Origin: Amphiura filiformis
Taxonomy: Eukaryota; Echinodermata; Ophiuroidea; Amphilepidida; Amphiuridae
Assembly: GCF_039555335.1 (NCBI RefSeq)
Contig: NC_092647.1
Coordinates: forward strand, 16,751,993 to 16,815,992
DNA length: 64,000 bases
Direction of reading: 5' to 3'
The number at the start of each line of letters is the position of its first letter. The stretch's first letter is position 1. Of the stretch, positions 47,148 to 58,906 are shown piece after piece. The notes under the pieces were generated by a model, which saw only the letters and a list, made by a program, of their open reading frames with translations, had not been told where the DNA came from and made no database searches. The position numbers and the translations under genes are program-made.

Positions 47148-47412
47148 CACTGCAAAAAATATTGAGTAAAAAGGTCACAACTCAACAGTTGAGTAAAAAA
47201 TTCGAGTAAAATATTACTCAACATTGAGCTCATAATAGGTCACAACTCAACAAATGAGTAAACAATTACTAACATGAGCTCATGTTGAGTAATTTTTTTA
47301 CTCATTTGTTGTTGAGTTGTGACCTATATGAGCTCAATGTTGAGTAATTTTTTACTCAACTGTTGAGTTGTAACCTTTTTACTCAATGTTGAGTAAAATA
47401 TTTTTTGCAGTG
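47148..47412. mobile_element. TA-inserted palindromic MITE, CACTGCAAAAA ends, copy 2
   Basis: Same family as 26,211-26,373 but longer: multiple TTGAGTAAAAAGGTCACAAC and TGAGCTCA words in both orientations. TA at 47,146-47,147 and 47,413-47,414. Ends CACTGCAAAAA and TTTTTGCAGTG. Confidence 0.88.
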
Positions 47413-47414
47413 TA

Positions 47415-48120
47415 TAGAGACCTCTCAAATCAAGGCAATACCTGATTAAGTTTAAGCTAAATGACCATCGATCAAAGTAAATGATTTCATTTTAATCAGT
47501 ATGATGCATTTTTTTAATGGTCCATTGTCGATGCAATGAACAGCTGCCATGCCATTAAGCCAATGTTGTACCCCGGTACTCCTACAGCTATATTAAGAGT
47601 AGATATCACAAACACTATAGTCTAAAAAAATGTGCAAGTAAAAAGCTCCTCTTCAGTAATAAATTAGAAAATACTGTTGTGACATGATGTTTATATCAAC
47701 GTGAAGGTTGCAGTTTTAGCTTTCAAATGCCGTTTAATCTGTTAAATTTGCTTGCTTTAATCTCGAGTTATGCTTAGTTAATTAAAAATTAAGGTGTAAA
47801 ATCACAATATTGTGCCACTTTTAATAGGGAAGAAGGCTCTACATGTAAATATTGAACACTCTGTTGTAAAATTAAACTTATGTCAACGAAATATTGTGTA
47901 TCGTATACGTTTGAAGTTTTACTAAGCAATTTGTTACATAATTATTTCTAATCATACAAATGAATGTTCTTTTATTAACTGTACTGTTCAGGTATTTGAA
48001 TAACATTCTATTCAATTTTCTAAAAGGTGGCACAAAAGGGTTTTCATACATTTGTGTTTAGTGAAGCAGATCTCTGGATTGCCGAACCAAAATGAACTAG
48101 ACTTAGCTGTGGTCTAACCC
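47415..48120. other. Intergenic, nothing recognised
   Basis: AT-rich sequence without a credible frame. Confidence 0.4.
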
Positions 48121-48149
48121 ACGAACACAGCCGTGTTATAACCCCTAAT

Positions 48150-48990
48150 GACCTTTGACCCCAAAATATTGGCTAATGTCAATGCATGGGTGCACGTGGC
48201 ACCACTTTGCTATGTTACTTCGTCTCAGACCGGAAGTGACCCCGTAATGACATTTGACCCCAAATAAAAAAATACCACATATGAATTGGGTAACCACAGT
48301 TCATGTGTGAACATACCGTTACTGTCCTATGTTTTTCTTATCAAATAACACATTTTGAAGGTTTTTCGTTTTATACCGGAAGTGACCCCTTAATGACACC
48401 GTAATGACATTTGACCTCAAACAAAAAAATACCACATATACATAAGGTAAACATAATTCATGTGTGCACATACCGTCACTCTCCTATGTTTTTCTTAGCT
48501 TATAAAAATTTTTGAATGAATTTGGTTTTATACCGGAAGTGACCCCTTAATGACCTTTGACCTCAAATCTGTGTATGATTCATAGACACTGGGTAATAGC
48601 AATGCATGTGTGCAAGTTGCGTCACCGTCCTATGTAATTTGTGGGAGAAGTAGCATTTTGAAGGTATTTCGTTTTATACCGGAAGTGACCCCATAATGAC
48701 CTTTGACCCCAAATAAAAAAAATACCACATATACATTAGGTTAACATAATTCATGTGTGCACATACCATCACTCTCCTTTGTTTTTCTTAGCTAATAACA
48801 ATTTTTGAAGGAATTTGGTTTTATACCGGAAGTGACCCCTTAATGACCTTTGACCTCAAAACTGTGTAATAGATATAGACGCTGGGTAATAACAATACAT
48901 GTGTGCAAGTGGCGTTACTGTCCTGCAAAATTTGTGGGAGAAGTAGCATTTTGAGTTAAAATCACGTTTTTGACCTCTGTGACCCCTACG
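48150..48990. repeat. Tandem array, about 150-bp unit, five copies
   Basis: ACCGGAAGTGACCCC-type words recur near 48,230, 48,376, 48,533, 48,679 and 48,826 (spacing 146-157 bp). Each is followed by TTAATGACCTTTGACC and then an alternating AAATACCACATATACAT or TGTGCAAGTGGCGT segment. Confidence 0.88.
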
Positions 48991-49110
48991 TGACCTTTGA
49001 CCCCACGAGTTTCATGCGACATGTAGGGGCTTTGTCAGTGATGATTGTGACCAAGTTAGGTTAAAATCGGTGTACGGATGTCAGTGCTAGAGCAAATGTA
49101 AAGGTCGACA

Positions 49111-49150
49111 GAAGAAAGAAAGAAAGAAAGAAAGAAAGAAGAAGAAGATC
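49111..49150. repeat. (GAAA)n tract
   Basis: GACAGAAGAAAGAAAGAAAG and further units follow the 150-bp array. A purine tail here suggests the array and tail may be the 3' end of a non-LTR retroelement. Confidence 0.85.
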
Positions 49151-50330
49151 CTGTAAGAAAAAAGACACAGCCGTGACTAACGTCACTGTTTTAATCTTTT
49201 GCGAATAATGTCGAAAACGTTTCGTCTTTGCTGAAAAGAGACTTTAAACAAGAGATGTAACATTTTAATTAACGATAAAGGAATTTTTGGGACACCCTGT
49301 ATTTGCCATGTTGACCGACCTGGAATTTAATATTATATATGCCATTAATTACAGTTGCCCACCCAGTAAAAATTACATGTATTTCCATGAATTGAGGACA
49401 AAAATAAATTAAATTGCTCACCCAGTAAATTATCCTTATTTACCTCTTTGACGTGGGATGCACGCATACGCAGTGGTTTTCTTGTGAGATTTAATGAGGT
49501 GTAGGTTAGGCTTAAGCAACAAAACCAGAACTGGACAAATATTATGGCGTGCGGAAGGGAAGATGTCCCTCTCTAAATTATTCCGCGGGCGTCCCACTAC
49601 ATTAAAGCAATAAGCTAATAAGTGATTTGCATAAAGAATATATTCCTATTTAAATGTTAGTTTTCACTGATTACATTGAAAATGCTACACGCCTACTAAT
49701 TACCCCTTAGTACGATATAAAACTCAAAATCAATGCAACACATTTATAAACTGAAATAGCGAAAACAATTCCAGGTTAATTATGCAAATTTTGATACCTC
49801 GTTTGGCTGGATAGCTCCTAGTTTGTAGCCATGACAATGCATGGTGAATGAATGAAAAAGATGCATTTTCAAAAGTTGCACTAAAAAGCTACTTAACTCA
49901 GTGTACCATTACATGACTGGTCAAGGATGACCCGCGATGACTCGTGACGACCAGGCACTCCAGCACAATTTTATGTGCTGCGCGCGCACTGCTTCGATGA
50001 ACACCTAACACTACCTTCAATTGGTCTAAAATAGTTTGAAATTCAGAATTTGTGTTCTAATGTCCTAGTATTAAACTGGCACAAAATATCCTGCCCCACC
50101 CTCCAAAAATTATTCCACCGCCGCTGATAGCCAAACGGTTGACTTAGTTTTGAAATCAGTATTAATCGGGAGATTAATTTTTCGTGATTTATGATTAGGC
50201 CTATTGTCGAATATCATATTTTCAAAAATCCTTGATATTTTACACACGGGTGACTTTACTATTATAGTATGTAGGCCTTGCTTTTTAATGGAAACACGTG
50301 TAATACTATTATAGCTTAATAGGGAATGTG
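49151..50330. other. Intergenic; upstream region of the SLC22-like gene
   Basis: No gene recognised. Probably includes the upstream regulatory sequence of the SLC22 exon, but no specific site beyond the TATA box could be supported. Confidence 0.45.
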
Positions 50331-50333
50331 TTA

Positions 50334-50342
50334 TATATAAAG
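50334..50342 (+). promoter_or_regulatory. Candidate TATA box of the SLC22-like gene
   Basis: TATATAAAG lies 98 bp before the ATG at 50,441, giving an expected transcription start near 50,365 and a leader of about 75 bases. The word is a good TATA consensus, but the region is AT-rich. Confidence 0.5.
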
Positions 50343-50440
50343 CTGGATAAAAGCGTTAATCGCCATAGAACCGCCTGCGTGAGAAGTTTGGCTTTAATAC
50401 ATGACTATGCCTAAAATAGTTTGAAGAAACATTAGAAAAA

Positions 50441-50875
50441 ATGCACTTCGACGAAATCGTGAAAAGGCTTGGTGAATTTGGTCGATTCCAGAGACGAGTT
50501 TACTTTCTACTGTGTCTAGTGGCAATACCAAATGCATGGCATGCCATCGGCGCCGTGTTTCTCACAGCAAATACTGATCACTGGTGTAACGTACCCAGTG
50601 TGCCTGGTCTCAACTGTACATCGCTGAATCTTACCGCATCACAGTGCATCGAAAAAAGAAGGAATCTAACTATACCGTATACGATTACCGGTTCATCAGT
50701 AGTGTACGAGCAATGTACACGGTATAATGATACGGTGTACGAGGAGGAGGTTATTTACATCGCATCATCCAATGATAATAACACCGATGTTTCAGCACAC
50801 AGAGAGATCGTTGGATGCGGCAAAGATGGTTGGGAATATGATCATTCACAATACACTAACACAGCAGTTACCGAG
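50441..50875 (+). CDS. SLC22-like: SLC22 family organic ion transporter, first coding exon
   Basis: 145 codons ending in phase 0 at a GAG|GTAAGG donor (50,876). The start MHFDEIVKRLGEFGRFQRRVYF is the standard N-terminus of organic cation/carnitine transporters: a short cytoplasmic leader, then the first membrane segment (about residues 20-43, YFLLCLVAIPNAWHA). The rest is the large extracellular loop between membrane segments 1 and 2, with several N-x-S/T sites (NCTS, NLTA, NLTI, NDTV) and paired Cys residues, and ends just before where the second segment is expected. Family members move cations, zwitterions such as carnitine, or anions across the plasma membrane as 12-pass facilitators; the substrate cannot be told from this exon. 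No later exon (for example one carrying the MFS loop 2-3 motif) was seen to 60 kb, so the gene is incomplete here or has a long first intron. Confidence 0.9.
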
Positions 50876-51538
50876 GTAAGGTTTCTGTCCCCCGATGCTA
50901 GAAGTAGAAGCCACACAATACTCGTATTATTTATTTAATATTTAATATTATTTAAAATACACTTTCCAAGATGCATGTCATTTTTCAAAAAAATATCCCA
51001 TGTAAAAATTACATTTTTTTGGTCAAAACTGAACAAAAATCACCAAAAAATTGAATTTTTACCCATAAATTAAATGTATTGAATTATATGATTTTGTTCA
51101 CATTATATCCTTGTGACATGTGTTCTGCGCACCAAATATGACGTTTCTACTCCCTTTAATTTTCAAGTTAGTTCAAGCTAGTTAAAATATGCCATTTTTA
51201 GGTAAAAAATAATCAAAATCCTTAAATAGCGTGACCGTTGCCATGGAAATGGAATTGAACGCACGGGTTACAAATTTGACAACATGGCAGCAAAGATTCT
51301 CCAGACTCTTCTGAACATTTTGATATAATGATTCGTCCATTTGAAACATCTGTGTTAAGCACTTTTGGCTGCATGGCCCTATACTGATAGTATTACAAGA
51401 CGTACAACCAATCCCCAAATCGTGGATACGCGCCTGACAGGGGAGGTTGTTAATTTGTTTTGGGAACCCGTTTTTAGCCCCATGGAAACCTAAAAAACGG
51501 AGACCTAAAATGGGAATCTCAGAGCAGCCATATTCCCT
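50876..51538 (+). other. First intron of the SLC22-like gene, nothing else recognised
   Basis: Starts with GTAAGG. No further SLC22 coding sequence recognised. Confidence 0.5.
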
Positions 51539-51830
51539 ATAGACGAATCCAATTTCACGCATTCCTATACCTTAATGGCTGCCAAAGTTGGGTCCCCGTC
51601 GGCTCCATCCCACCTAAAATGTGAAATGATTCGCTCTTGGAGGGTATTTTCACGTAGACCAAAGAATAATGACAGTGTACAACACAAAAGAATCTAACAT
51701 CGAATTTTAAGCGGCTTTAATCCACCCAATTGGGCAGTCACTACACCAGTTTGGTGCATGCGGGGACCCGTCATGGCCGACCAAATCCTGACCATGACCT
51801 GGCTCGTTGGATTCGTCTATAAATAGGTCT
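51539..51830. repeat. MITE with TATAGACGAATCCAA ends
   Basis: TATAGACGAATCCAA at the left and TTGGATTCGTCTAT at the right, plus GGGTCCCCG and CGGGGACCC further in. About 290 bp, with terminal TA on both sides. Confidence 0.8.
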
Positions 51831-52600
51831 ACTCGTACGTATAACCAGGAGGGTGAAAGTGCATAGGAACAATGCCGGAAACTACGTCACGCTATTGTTC
51901 GACTAAGGCTACATCATTTTTAACGCATGCGTGTTCGTCAATACAGCTTTAGTCTCCTCCACCTTCGCAACACGGTACGTGGAGTGACTGGAATCACACT
52001 GACGGCGGAGGAGAATAGTAGCTGGTCAGACAATTTAATTCTATCAAGCAAATAATACCTGAACAATCACCGTCATTTGATCGATTTACTACAGAATATA
52101 TTGTATACACAAAATATAATTTTAAAATTGTAAACTTGTGTACTAAAGTATAAGGACACGTGAATAAAATCATGTAGAAGACAAAATGGCCGCTAATCCG
52201 CCTATTGTCTAGACCTAGGCTACATCTTCCGGTTTGTTACGTAATACTAGGATGCCCATCCCTTTGTATCCCTGGTATAACATATTAACATGTTGTGTTT
52301 TAGAATCGCCTTTTTCAAGACGCTAGTTACACCAGAGACGATGAGAAAAGAGGAGATCGCTCGAACATATAATCCGATTACCCACAGTTAACCTCCATTC
52401 ACTTTTCTTTGTTTGGGGTACTTAAAACGCCACTTGAAACTTCCTTTGTGGTAATCTGTTCATCCGCTACACGCTCGACTGATTCGGTAGTTCTATTAGT
52501 GGAAAAAGTATTCCACACACGGAAGTTCATCGTTAAATTCCCAACTTCGCAGTCAAATCATGCTTTTTTTCTTTAAAAATAATAATAATAACTGCAGGGC
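51831..52600. other. No gene recognised
   Basis: Probably still SLC22 intron or intergenic. Nothing repeat-like apart from short CpG-containing patches. Confidence 0.4.
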
Positions 52601-52604
52601 ACAG

Positions 52605-53513
52605 TGTCGACGTCCTATACGATAAATATAAATTTAATACTCCGTTGGTGAGCGACGGGCGAGTGGTAGTGAGCGACAGGCGAGTGGTATTTCACTGAAC
52701 GCAAGAAAAGGAGTTCTATCTGATTGGCTAGCAATCGATCGCTTAGGTCGCTCAGTAGTCAACTACAAACTCATGTATAGAGGGTATGCAATACGACGTC
52801 ACTCATGACAGAGTCATCCTCATTTAAATAAAATTCTGTCCTCCATAAGGTGCCACGGGGCAAATCGCATGATAATACATTAAAACAGGTGATAGGTATG
52901 AATGGATGTGGAATCGATCTAGAGACCTATCCCTCTGTCATCTTAAGCTATTTTAGAACTGTCCTCCAACATGGCTGCCATCTCAATTGTTATACCGTTC
53001 CGGTTGGTTTATTGCATACACTCTATTCAATTCGATTGAAATCGATTATTCTATTATTGACGAAGATAAAGAGAGTGATAGTGTGTCAATAATGTACATT
53101 GTATTGCACCTGGTTTTACCAGCATTCCTTTATAAAATAATTTTCTCAAAGAGTTGAATATTATCAAAATTTTTACAGCGGATTTCAAATGTTTTACATC
53201 AAAATTGCAGTTAAACATATCCACAGCAAAATACCGGTCCTCACTAATTAGTTAATTTAATTTCCAGGTAGTTAATTTAAACGAAACCTGTGATTTACGT
53301 GACAACAAAGAAAATTTTCTTACAATAGAAATATCATATGGGATACTAATATGGTAGGCCGCAACCGCCACAACGTGGAGCTGCTACGCGTAGCTGACTT
53401 TTTGCTCCGTGGAGCCAAATTGACCAATCATGTTAGAGTTTTTCATTACTCGGAGGTAAAACTTATCAATCAAGTACGACTTACTCATTACGTGAAGCGA
53501 ATTTAGTCATTAA
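52605..53513. repeat. Dispersed block, copy 2 (inverted relative to 18.7-19.4 kb)
   Basis: Reverse-complement match to 18,740-19,440, starting GTCGACGTCCTATACGATAA. Copy 2 carries a MITE insertion at 52,778-53,023 that copy 1 lacks, and is cut at its right end by the 3.8-kb element at 53,514. The 53,351-53,513 part corresponds to the hAT-like element at 18,129-18,934. Confidence 0.8.
52778..53023. mobile_element. 246-bp MITE inserted in the dispersed block
   Basis: Left end TAGAGGGTATGCAATA and right end the reverse complement of TAGAGTGTATGCAAT, with TA on both sides. The uninterrupted site is visible at about 19,254-19,262. A partial relative starts at about 59,876. Confidence 0.8.
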
Positions 53514-54404
53514 GAGACCTTGCGTTTAAAAATCAAAGATGTGGTGGACTTCAAAAAACCGATTTTCTTTATACATTGCACATGGTTAGACATTGAGTCA
53601 ACATGTATAAATTTGGTTAAAATTTTACCTCTTCATCTATGGTTACCATGGTAACGGCCAAAATATGAATTGACCCAATTTTCACTATTTTACCCTTTTC
53701 ACAACTGGAAAAATGCTTAAATATTAGGTCATATTTCTGTATGAAGAACGTGAATTAAAATAATCTTCTCCCATACAATGAAGTATCCATCCTTGTCCTT
53801 TCCAAAAATGAAGTAAACAAAACAATTGATTATTTCAATATGGTAGATACCATTTTGTAAAATAGGGGTGTTTTTCATTAATTTAATTATGAAAAAATGA
53901 TCTTTTTAAAATGACGTAACCTCCAAAGTGGTGCTTTTTAAAATTATTTTTGCAGGGTAGGTAGATAAGGTATTGGTCTACCTATCGATAGAAAACAAAG
54001 TTCTGGTAATTGTTTTACTGGAGAGCAGTGTTGCCAGAAACTTTGAACTTTTTAGGATTGTTGACATTATAAGGTAGTGTGGAAAATATGGATTTTGAGC
54101 ATTTACTTTCACTGAAAATCCTGATTAGAGTTGATAATGTACCAAAAGAAATTGGCATCAATACACCGTAAAGTGAGACACGATTTGATAATATTTTAAT
54201 GACAGTGTTGCCAGAAAAAACGTCTCTCAGTGAAGCTGTTGCTCATCTTGTTATTTCCTATCATTCAGCTATGCTGAAAAACGGCCAAATAGACCAGGTT
54301 AAAAATGAGCTAGGTCCCACACATGAAAGGAGAAACTGAGGAACAAGAATGTATAAGGTAAAATCCTGTATCCTGAAAACTTTCCTGTGAGGGCGTTTTC
54401 TTTA

Positions 54405-54745
54405 AAAAGTCATACCCGATGACCCCCCTTTTTGGTTGCGGCTACCCAATGCCCCCCTTTTTTTCTAGAAGAACGTCATCAAAATGCAACAAAATAATGT
54501 CAAAACTTTCAAATTTTGCTCCATTTTTTTCAAAAATTTCTACCCGATGACCCATTTTTGAAATCTTATACTCAATGACCCCTTTTTCAAAATATTATAC
54601 CCAATGACCCCCTTTTTTATTTTGTTTATACCCAATGACCCCTTTTTTAAAATAACGCTTTGTTACCGATAGGCCCCTACTTCGCGACACCGGTAGGCCA
54701 ATACCCGTCACTTCTAAAGTTGAGAGCCCCCCCCCCCCTCGATCC
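54405..54745. repeat. Dispersed repeat, ACCCGATGACCCC family, copy 2
   Basis: Same order of units as at 5,085-5,455: CCCGATGACCCCCC, GCGGCTACCCAATG, CATCAAAATGCAAC, a set of CCCAATGACCCC units, and a C-run end. Confidence 0.8.
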
Positions 54746-56254
54746 AAGTTACACAAATAAGCACAATTATTTCAAAACTTAACCATATTGGGGTAAATTG
54801 GTTTTTTGTAATAGATGCACTATCTAATCCTGCACATTATGACACCACATTGAATCCAATGTGACCTCAAGAAGAAAAATTACAAGCAATTGAATAGACG
54901 AGGGTCCAATTTTAAAAGTGACAAATTAATTTGCCTATACGATGTGCAAAAAGATTCCAACAAGCGCAACAAAGAGACTACACAGTTTCTTCGATGAAGC
55001 TTTATTTTAAAGCAATATTTATTTCAGTTTTTACTTCTCTGTACTTTTCATAACTTGTATTTTTGTCAGCTCTTTTGTTTCAGTTTTCTTTTGTTCCTTT
55101 TCTTTTAAATCAAAGGCACACACAAATTAGCCATTTACCACTCTCAAACCAGATGTCTAGTCCGTGTTGTTTTGAATAGGCCAGTGTGTCACTTTTTAAC
55201 TTTGCTTCTTGAAGTTACAGCAGAGGCAACTGGCATTGCATGTGCCGTTGACCCGATGACTTTAGTCAGGACATTTACACCTACCAGTCATGTATGAGGA
55301 TTTCGCTTTTGCCAGTAGGCTTATATGCAAGACAATTGATCATTGTTGCATTTTTCCTTGACATAAAGCATCAAGTATGTTGAGAGACAAACAAGAGGTA
55401 TGACAATAATGACATCCAAAGTTATCGCCATGCAGGTAATCACAGTTGTCTTGTGATTTCAACAGTTTCTTTACCAACATCGAGAACAAAGCAGTCTATT
55501 GGTGTCAAAGAAGGAAAAGGTTTTAGCAGACTCAAAGTGCAGCTATCTTCTTTTCAGAGAATGCAACGTTTTCACGAAAGAAGATATATATGACCTATAT
55601 GCCGCTTTGATTTCAGATAGGCTAGATAATGAAGAATAATTTTCTTAATGTAGTGATATCGATGTGAGTGATCTCGAAGATAAACACACAATAAAAGAAT
55701 TCAGTGAAACCAAGAAGAGTATGAAGTAAATATCCTGCCCTTTGTTAATAGTCAATACATAGGGACAATTCTCTGGTGGTCATTTTGGAGATTTGGTAAT
55801 CATATTAGCCATCTTGACTCGCTATATAGCACTTTGTAGCTCGCTATATAGCACTCTGAAACACTTGCTTAGAGGTGACAATGATCAAAGACAACTATTG
55901 AATGATTCATCAAAGACAACTATTACATTCTCTTATCAAAGACAACTTTCTTTCTTAACACTTTTATCTGTGGCTTTGTGGCTGATATCATGCAGCTCTT
56001 TTTGGTGGCCATTTTGAAAGGCAACCTCAACTGTGACCCCCCCAGTATCTTCCTATTATTACATTGACTTAATTTTACTGTACTGGGATCAATATTAATT
56101 CAAGATCTGGTCAATTATACCTCTTTTTAAGTAACTATTTTAAGTTTAACGGTGTACTATGTTGGTCCGACATTTTGAAAAGTGCCCTCAGCTGTGACCT
56201 CCTGGCACCTTCCTATTAATATCAATGCTTAACCAAAATCTGGTCAATCATATA

Positions 56255-56385
56255 CAGTGGCGTAGCACCAGTTATCATATGGGAGGCACCAACCAATATG
56301 GGTGGCAGTCCGTTTTTTGGGATTCTTAAAATTCAGATCGATTAGGGGCCATGTAACCCCGTGCCCCTATGACGTTACGCCACTG
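56255..56385. mobile_element. 131-bp hAT-type MITE
   Basis: Starts CAGTGGCGTAGC and ends with the reverse complement of CAGTGGCGTAAC. CAATCATA occurs just left (with two extra bases) and directly right of the element, consistent with an 8-bp duplication. Confidence 0.8.
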
Positions 56386-57336
56386 CAATCATACCTCATA
56401 AGTGACTATTTTAACCATATATATACTTTTCATTGGATTTTGGGGGCCATTTTGAAAAGCGTTCCCAACTGTGACCTGTTGGTACCATTCTATTAATACC
56501 TTGACATAGTTATACATTACTTTCATCAATACAAATCCGAAATCTAGTCACTTTTATCTTTTATGCGACCTTTTTAAACGTATAGTAGATTTTCATTGGA
56601 TTTTGGCAGCCATTTTGAATAAAACGCCCTCACAGGAAGTTCTCAGGATACATGGTTTTTATTTTTACCTCATAAATTCTTGTTGCTCATGAAAAACTGG
56701 TCCAGAAAAACTATGTGAGAATGTTTCCTTTCATGTGTGGTAACATTTTTAACCTGGTCTAACTCTTATTTTATGGAAAAATACTTATCTTTATGGCAAC
56801 ACTGTTTGTCTATATTAAAATTACCAGAACTTTTTTTTATTTATTTGGGTACAGTACTATCTAGTCCAGCCACACTGAAAAATATAACATATAAAAAGCA
56901 CCACTTTGGGGGTTACAGCTCATTGAATATTGCTATATTTCAGAAAGTCAAAAATTACGAAAAACACCCCTATTTGAAACAATTGAATATCCCAAGTAGG
57001 ACAGACTGTTTGTTAAAACAACTGTATTTTTAGAAAGCTTAGATGTTGCCAATTATGTCGTGGAACTCTCAAGGTTTACTTCTATTTTTCCTTTATATGG
57101 TGAATCCTGAAACTTGTTATTTTTTTTTTTTTTTAAAGTGCCGAAATAGTCTAAAACCGGTCATTTTGATGTTTTTGCCGTTGCTATGGTAACGAAGGTG
57201 CAGTGATGAAATAATTTTGATTTTTGTAGACGTTGACCAAAGTTGCATCCTGATATAAAGTAAGAAGAAATTCCATTTTTTGAAGTCTGCCAACTATTTT
57301 TGATTTTCTTTGATTGGTACGCAATACTACTCTTAA

Positions 57337-57533
57337 GAATTTGCCAGACGAGCTTCACGTAGTTGCAAGATATCCTCGGTCACGATAGTTCAAAAAGTAA
57401 TTTATGAAAAGTACGAACCGACTTATTATTAAGATGGACATGCACTCACAAGAAACTCATACAGTATTGTACACAACTATATAGCTAGGCAGAGTGGTGG
57501 TAAACCATGCACACAATTCTGCGATCTGCAGTG
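57337..57533. repeat. Remainder of the hAT-like element after the 3.8-kb insertion, then unique sequence
   Basis: AATTTGCCAGACGAGCTTCA to about 57,371 continues the element interrupted at 53,513; beyond it the sequence no longer matches the copy at 18.7 kb. Confidence 0.6.
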
Positions 57534-57710
57534 TATCGCCGGGAGGCGTTATTTCTTTCTGCAACCATAATGGGCCGCAATGCGATAACACATAGTACAT
57601 ACATGTAATTAATAGGCCTATGAGGCTAGATATAACACGAGTTTATTACCATTATTATTTCCTCTTACTTAATAAAATAAAAGAAATCGATAGAATTAAA
57701 ATTCTATAAC

Positions 57711-57795
57711 GGTTTACCTGGGGTTCGAACCCGCAACCTTTGTATCCATAGTCTAATGCCTACACGAATGTGCTATGATTCGTTGTACCAGAAAG
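57711..57795 (-). repeat. tRNA-derived segment
   Basis: On the minus strand GGTTGCGGGTTCGAACCCC gives a consensus B box and T-arm. The upstream part (CTGGTACAACGAATCATAGC) is only loosely like an A box. Likely SINE-derived. Confidence 0.5.
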
Positions 57796-57880
57796 GTGTT
57801 TGTTTATGATACTTATTGATTACGGAATAAACTGCATACACACAATATACTATTACTAGTATAATAAATACGAATATAAT

Positions 57881-58013
57881 CCTAACCCTAACCCCTAACC
57901 CTAACCCTAACCCTAACCCTAACCCCTAACCCTAAACCCTAAACCCTAACCCTAACCCCTAACCCTAACCCCTAACCCTAACCATAAGACCCTAACCCTA
58001 AGACCCTAACCCT
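57881..58013. repeat. Interstitial telomeric repeat (CCCTAA)n
   Basis: About 20 units of CCCTAA with CCCCTAA and AAACCCTAA variants, degenerating at the right into CCTAAGAC. TTAGGG is the usual telomere repeat of deuterostomes and many other metazoans. The tract lies inside a TIR element and not at a chromosome end. Confidence 0.95.
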
Positions 58014-58254
58014 GACAATAATGAACCTTGCCTCGGACTATGCGGTTAGTGATATATTGCGGCCCATTATGGTTGCAGAAAGAAATTACGCCGCCGGGAG
58101 CTGATTTGTACATCTTGCGCGGCGTGGCCTGCGGAATTCGACCTTCAGCAAACCCGAAGATATAGGGATGATGACGGTGTGCAGGGTGACCATGATTTTA
58201 AACGAGTGAAAAAGCAAATTGCAACTCCCATTAAAAAATCAAAAGTTTTGTTAA

Positions 58255-58902
58255 GGGCTGGGGTATGAACGTTTGGACAGTATTTATTGTGGGACATTAG
58301 AGCACATCAGACATATCGAATTGCATTCTGAATACGAAGAATGTCATTCTGATATCAAATAATTTTGATTTTTTGAAATTCACAATTTAATACACATTTT
58401 ATGGCAAATCATTAAAATTGATATTTTTGATATTTAACAGTACTTGAAGTAAACTTTATAAATCTGATGATTTATACTTAAAGTGTATGTAGGTGGGATG
58501 AAAAGCCGACGATCAATTGAAAATTTGACCTTTCGTATTGAAGATATGGATTTTTCCCCAAAACACCAAAAACAATTAGGTCTTTTGGGAAAAAATCCAT
58601 ATCTTCAATATGAAAGGTCAAAATTTTCAATTGACCGTCGGCTTTTCCTCCCTGCTACATACACTTTAAGAATATATCATTAGATTTATATAATTTACTT
58701 CGAGGACTATATCAAACATTTGAAAATATCAAATTTTTATAATTTGTCATAAAATTTGTATTATATTGTGATTTAAAAAATGAAAATTATTTGATATCAG
58801 AAAGACATGCTTCGTATTCAGAATGCAATTCGATAGGTCTGAGGTGCTCTCATGTCCCACAAAAATACTGTCGAAACGCAATAAACGCTCATTTTGAATC
58901 CC
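58255..58902. mobile_element. 648-bp palindromic element at TTAA, copy 2
   Basis: Flanked by TTAA (58,251-58,254 and 58,903-58,906). About 90-95% identical by eye to 33,711-34,359, in the same orientation. The right 40 bp has diverged (AAACGCAATAAACGCTCATT in place of the original end). Confidence 0.88.
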
Positions 58903-58906
58903 TTAA

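Larger units (their letters stand above)
53514..57332. mobile_element. 3.8-kb fold-back element inserted at TTAA
   Basis: TTAA at 53,510-53,513 and 57,333-57,336 flank it. The host sequence on either side (TTTAGTCATTAAG then AATTTGCCAGACGAG) is continuous in the copy at 18.75 kb, which proves the insertion. The two halves are inverted repeats up to about 0.9 kb long with moderate divergence (for example AACGCCCTCACAGGAA near 56,624 against TTCCTGTGAGGGCGTT near 54,383). The centre holds a C-rich repeat (54,405-54,745) and a hAT MITE (56,255-56,385). No transposase recognised. Confidence 0.8.
57534..58099. mobile_element. TIR element carrying telomeric repeats
   Basis: About 45-bp arms: TTATTTCTTTCTGCAACCAT with AATGGGCCGCAAT at the left (about 57,549-57,581), and the reverse complement at 58,055-58,090. 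They enclose a tRNA-like segment (57,711-57,795) and a (CCCTAA)n tract (57,881-58,013). The exact ends and target duplication are not clear. Confidence 0.7.

Noticed and set aside
57881..58013. True chromosome end
   Set aside because: Unrelated sequence and further genes/elements continue on both sides; the tract is only about 130 bp.
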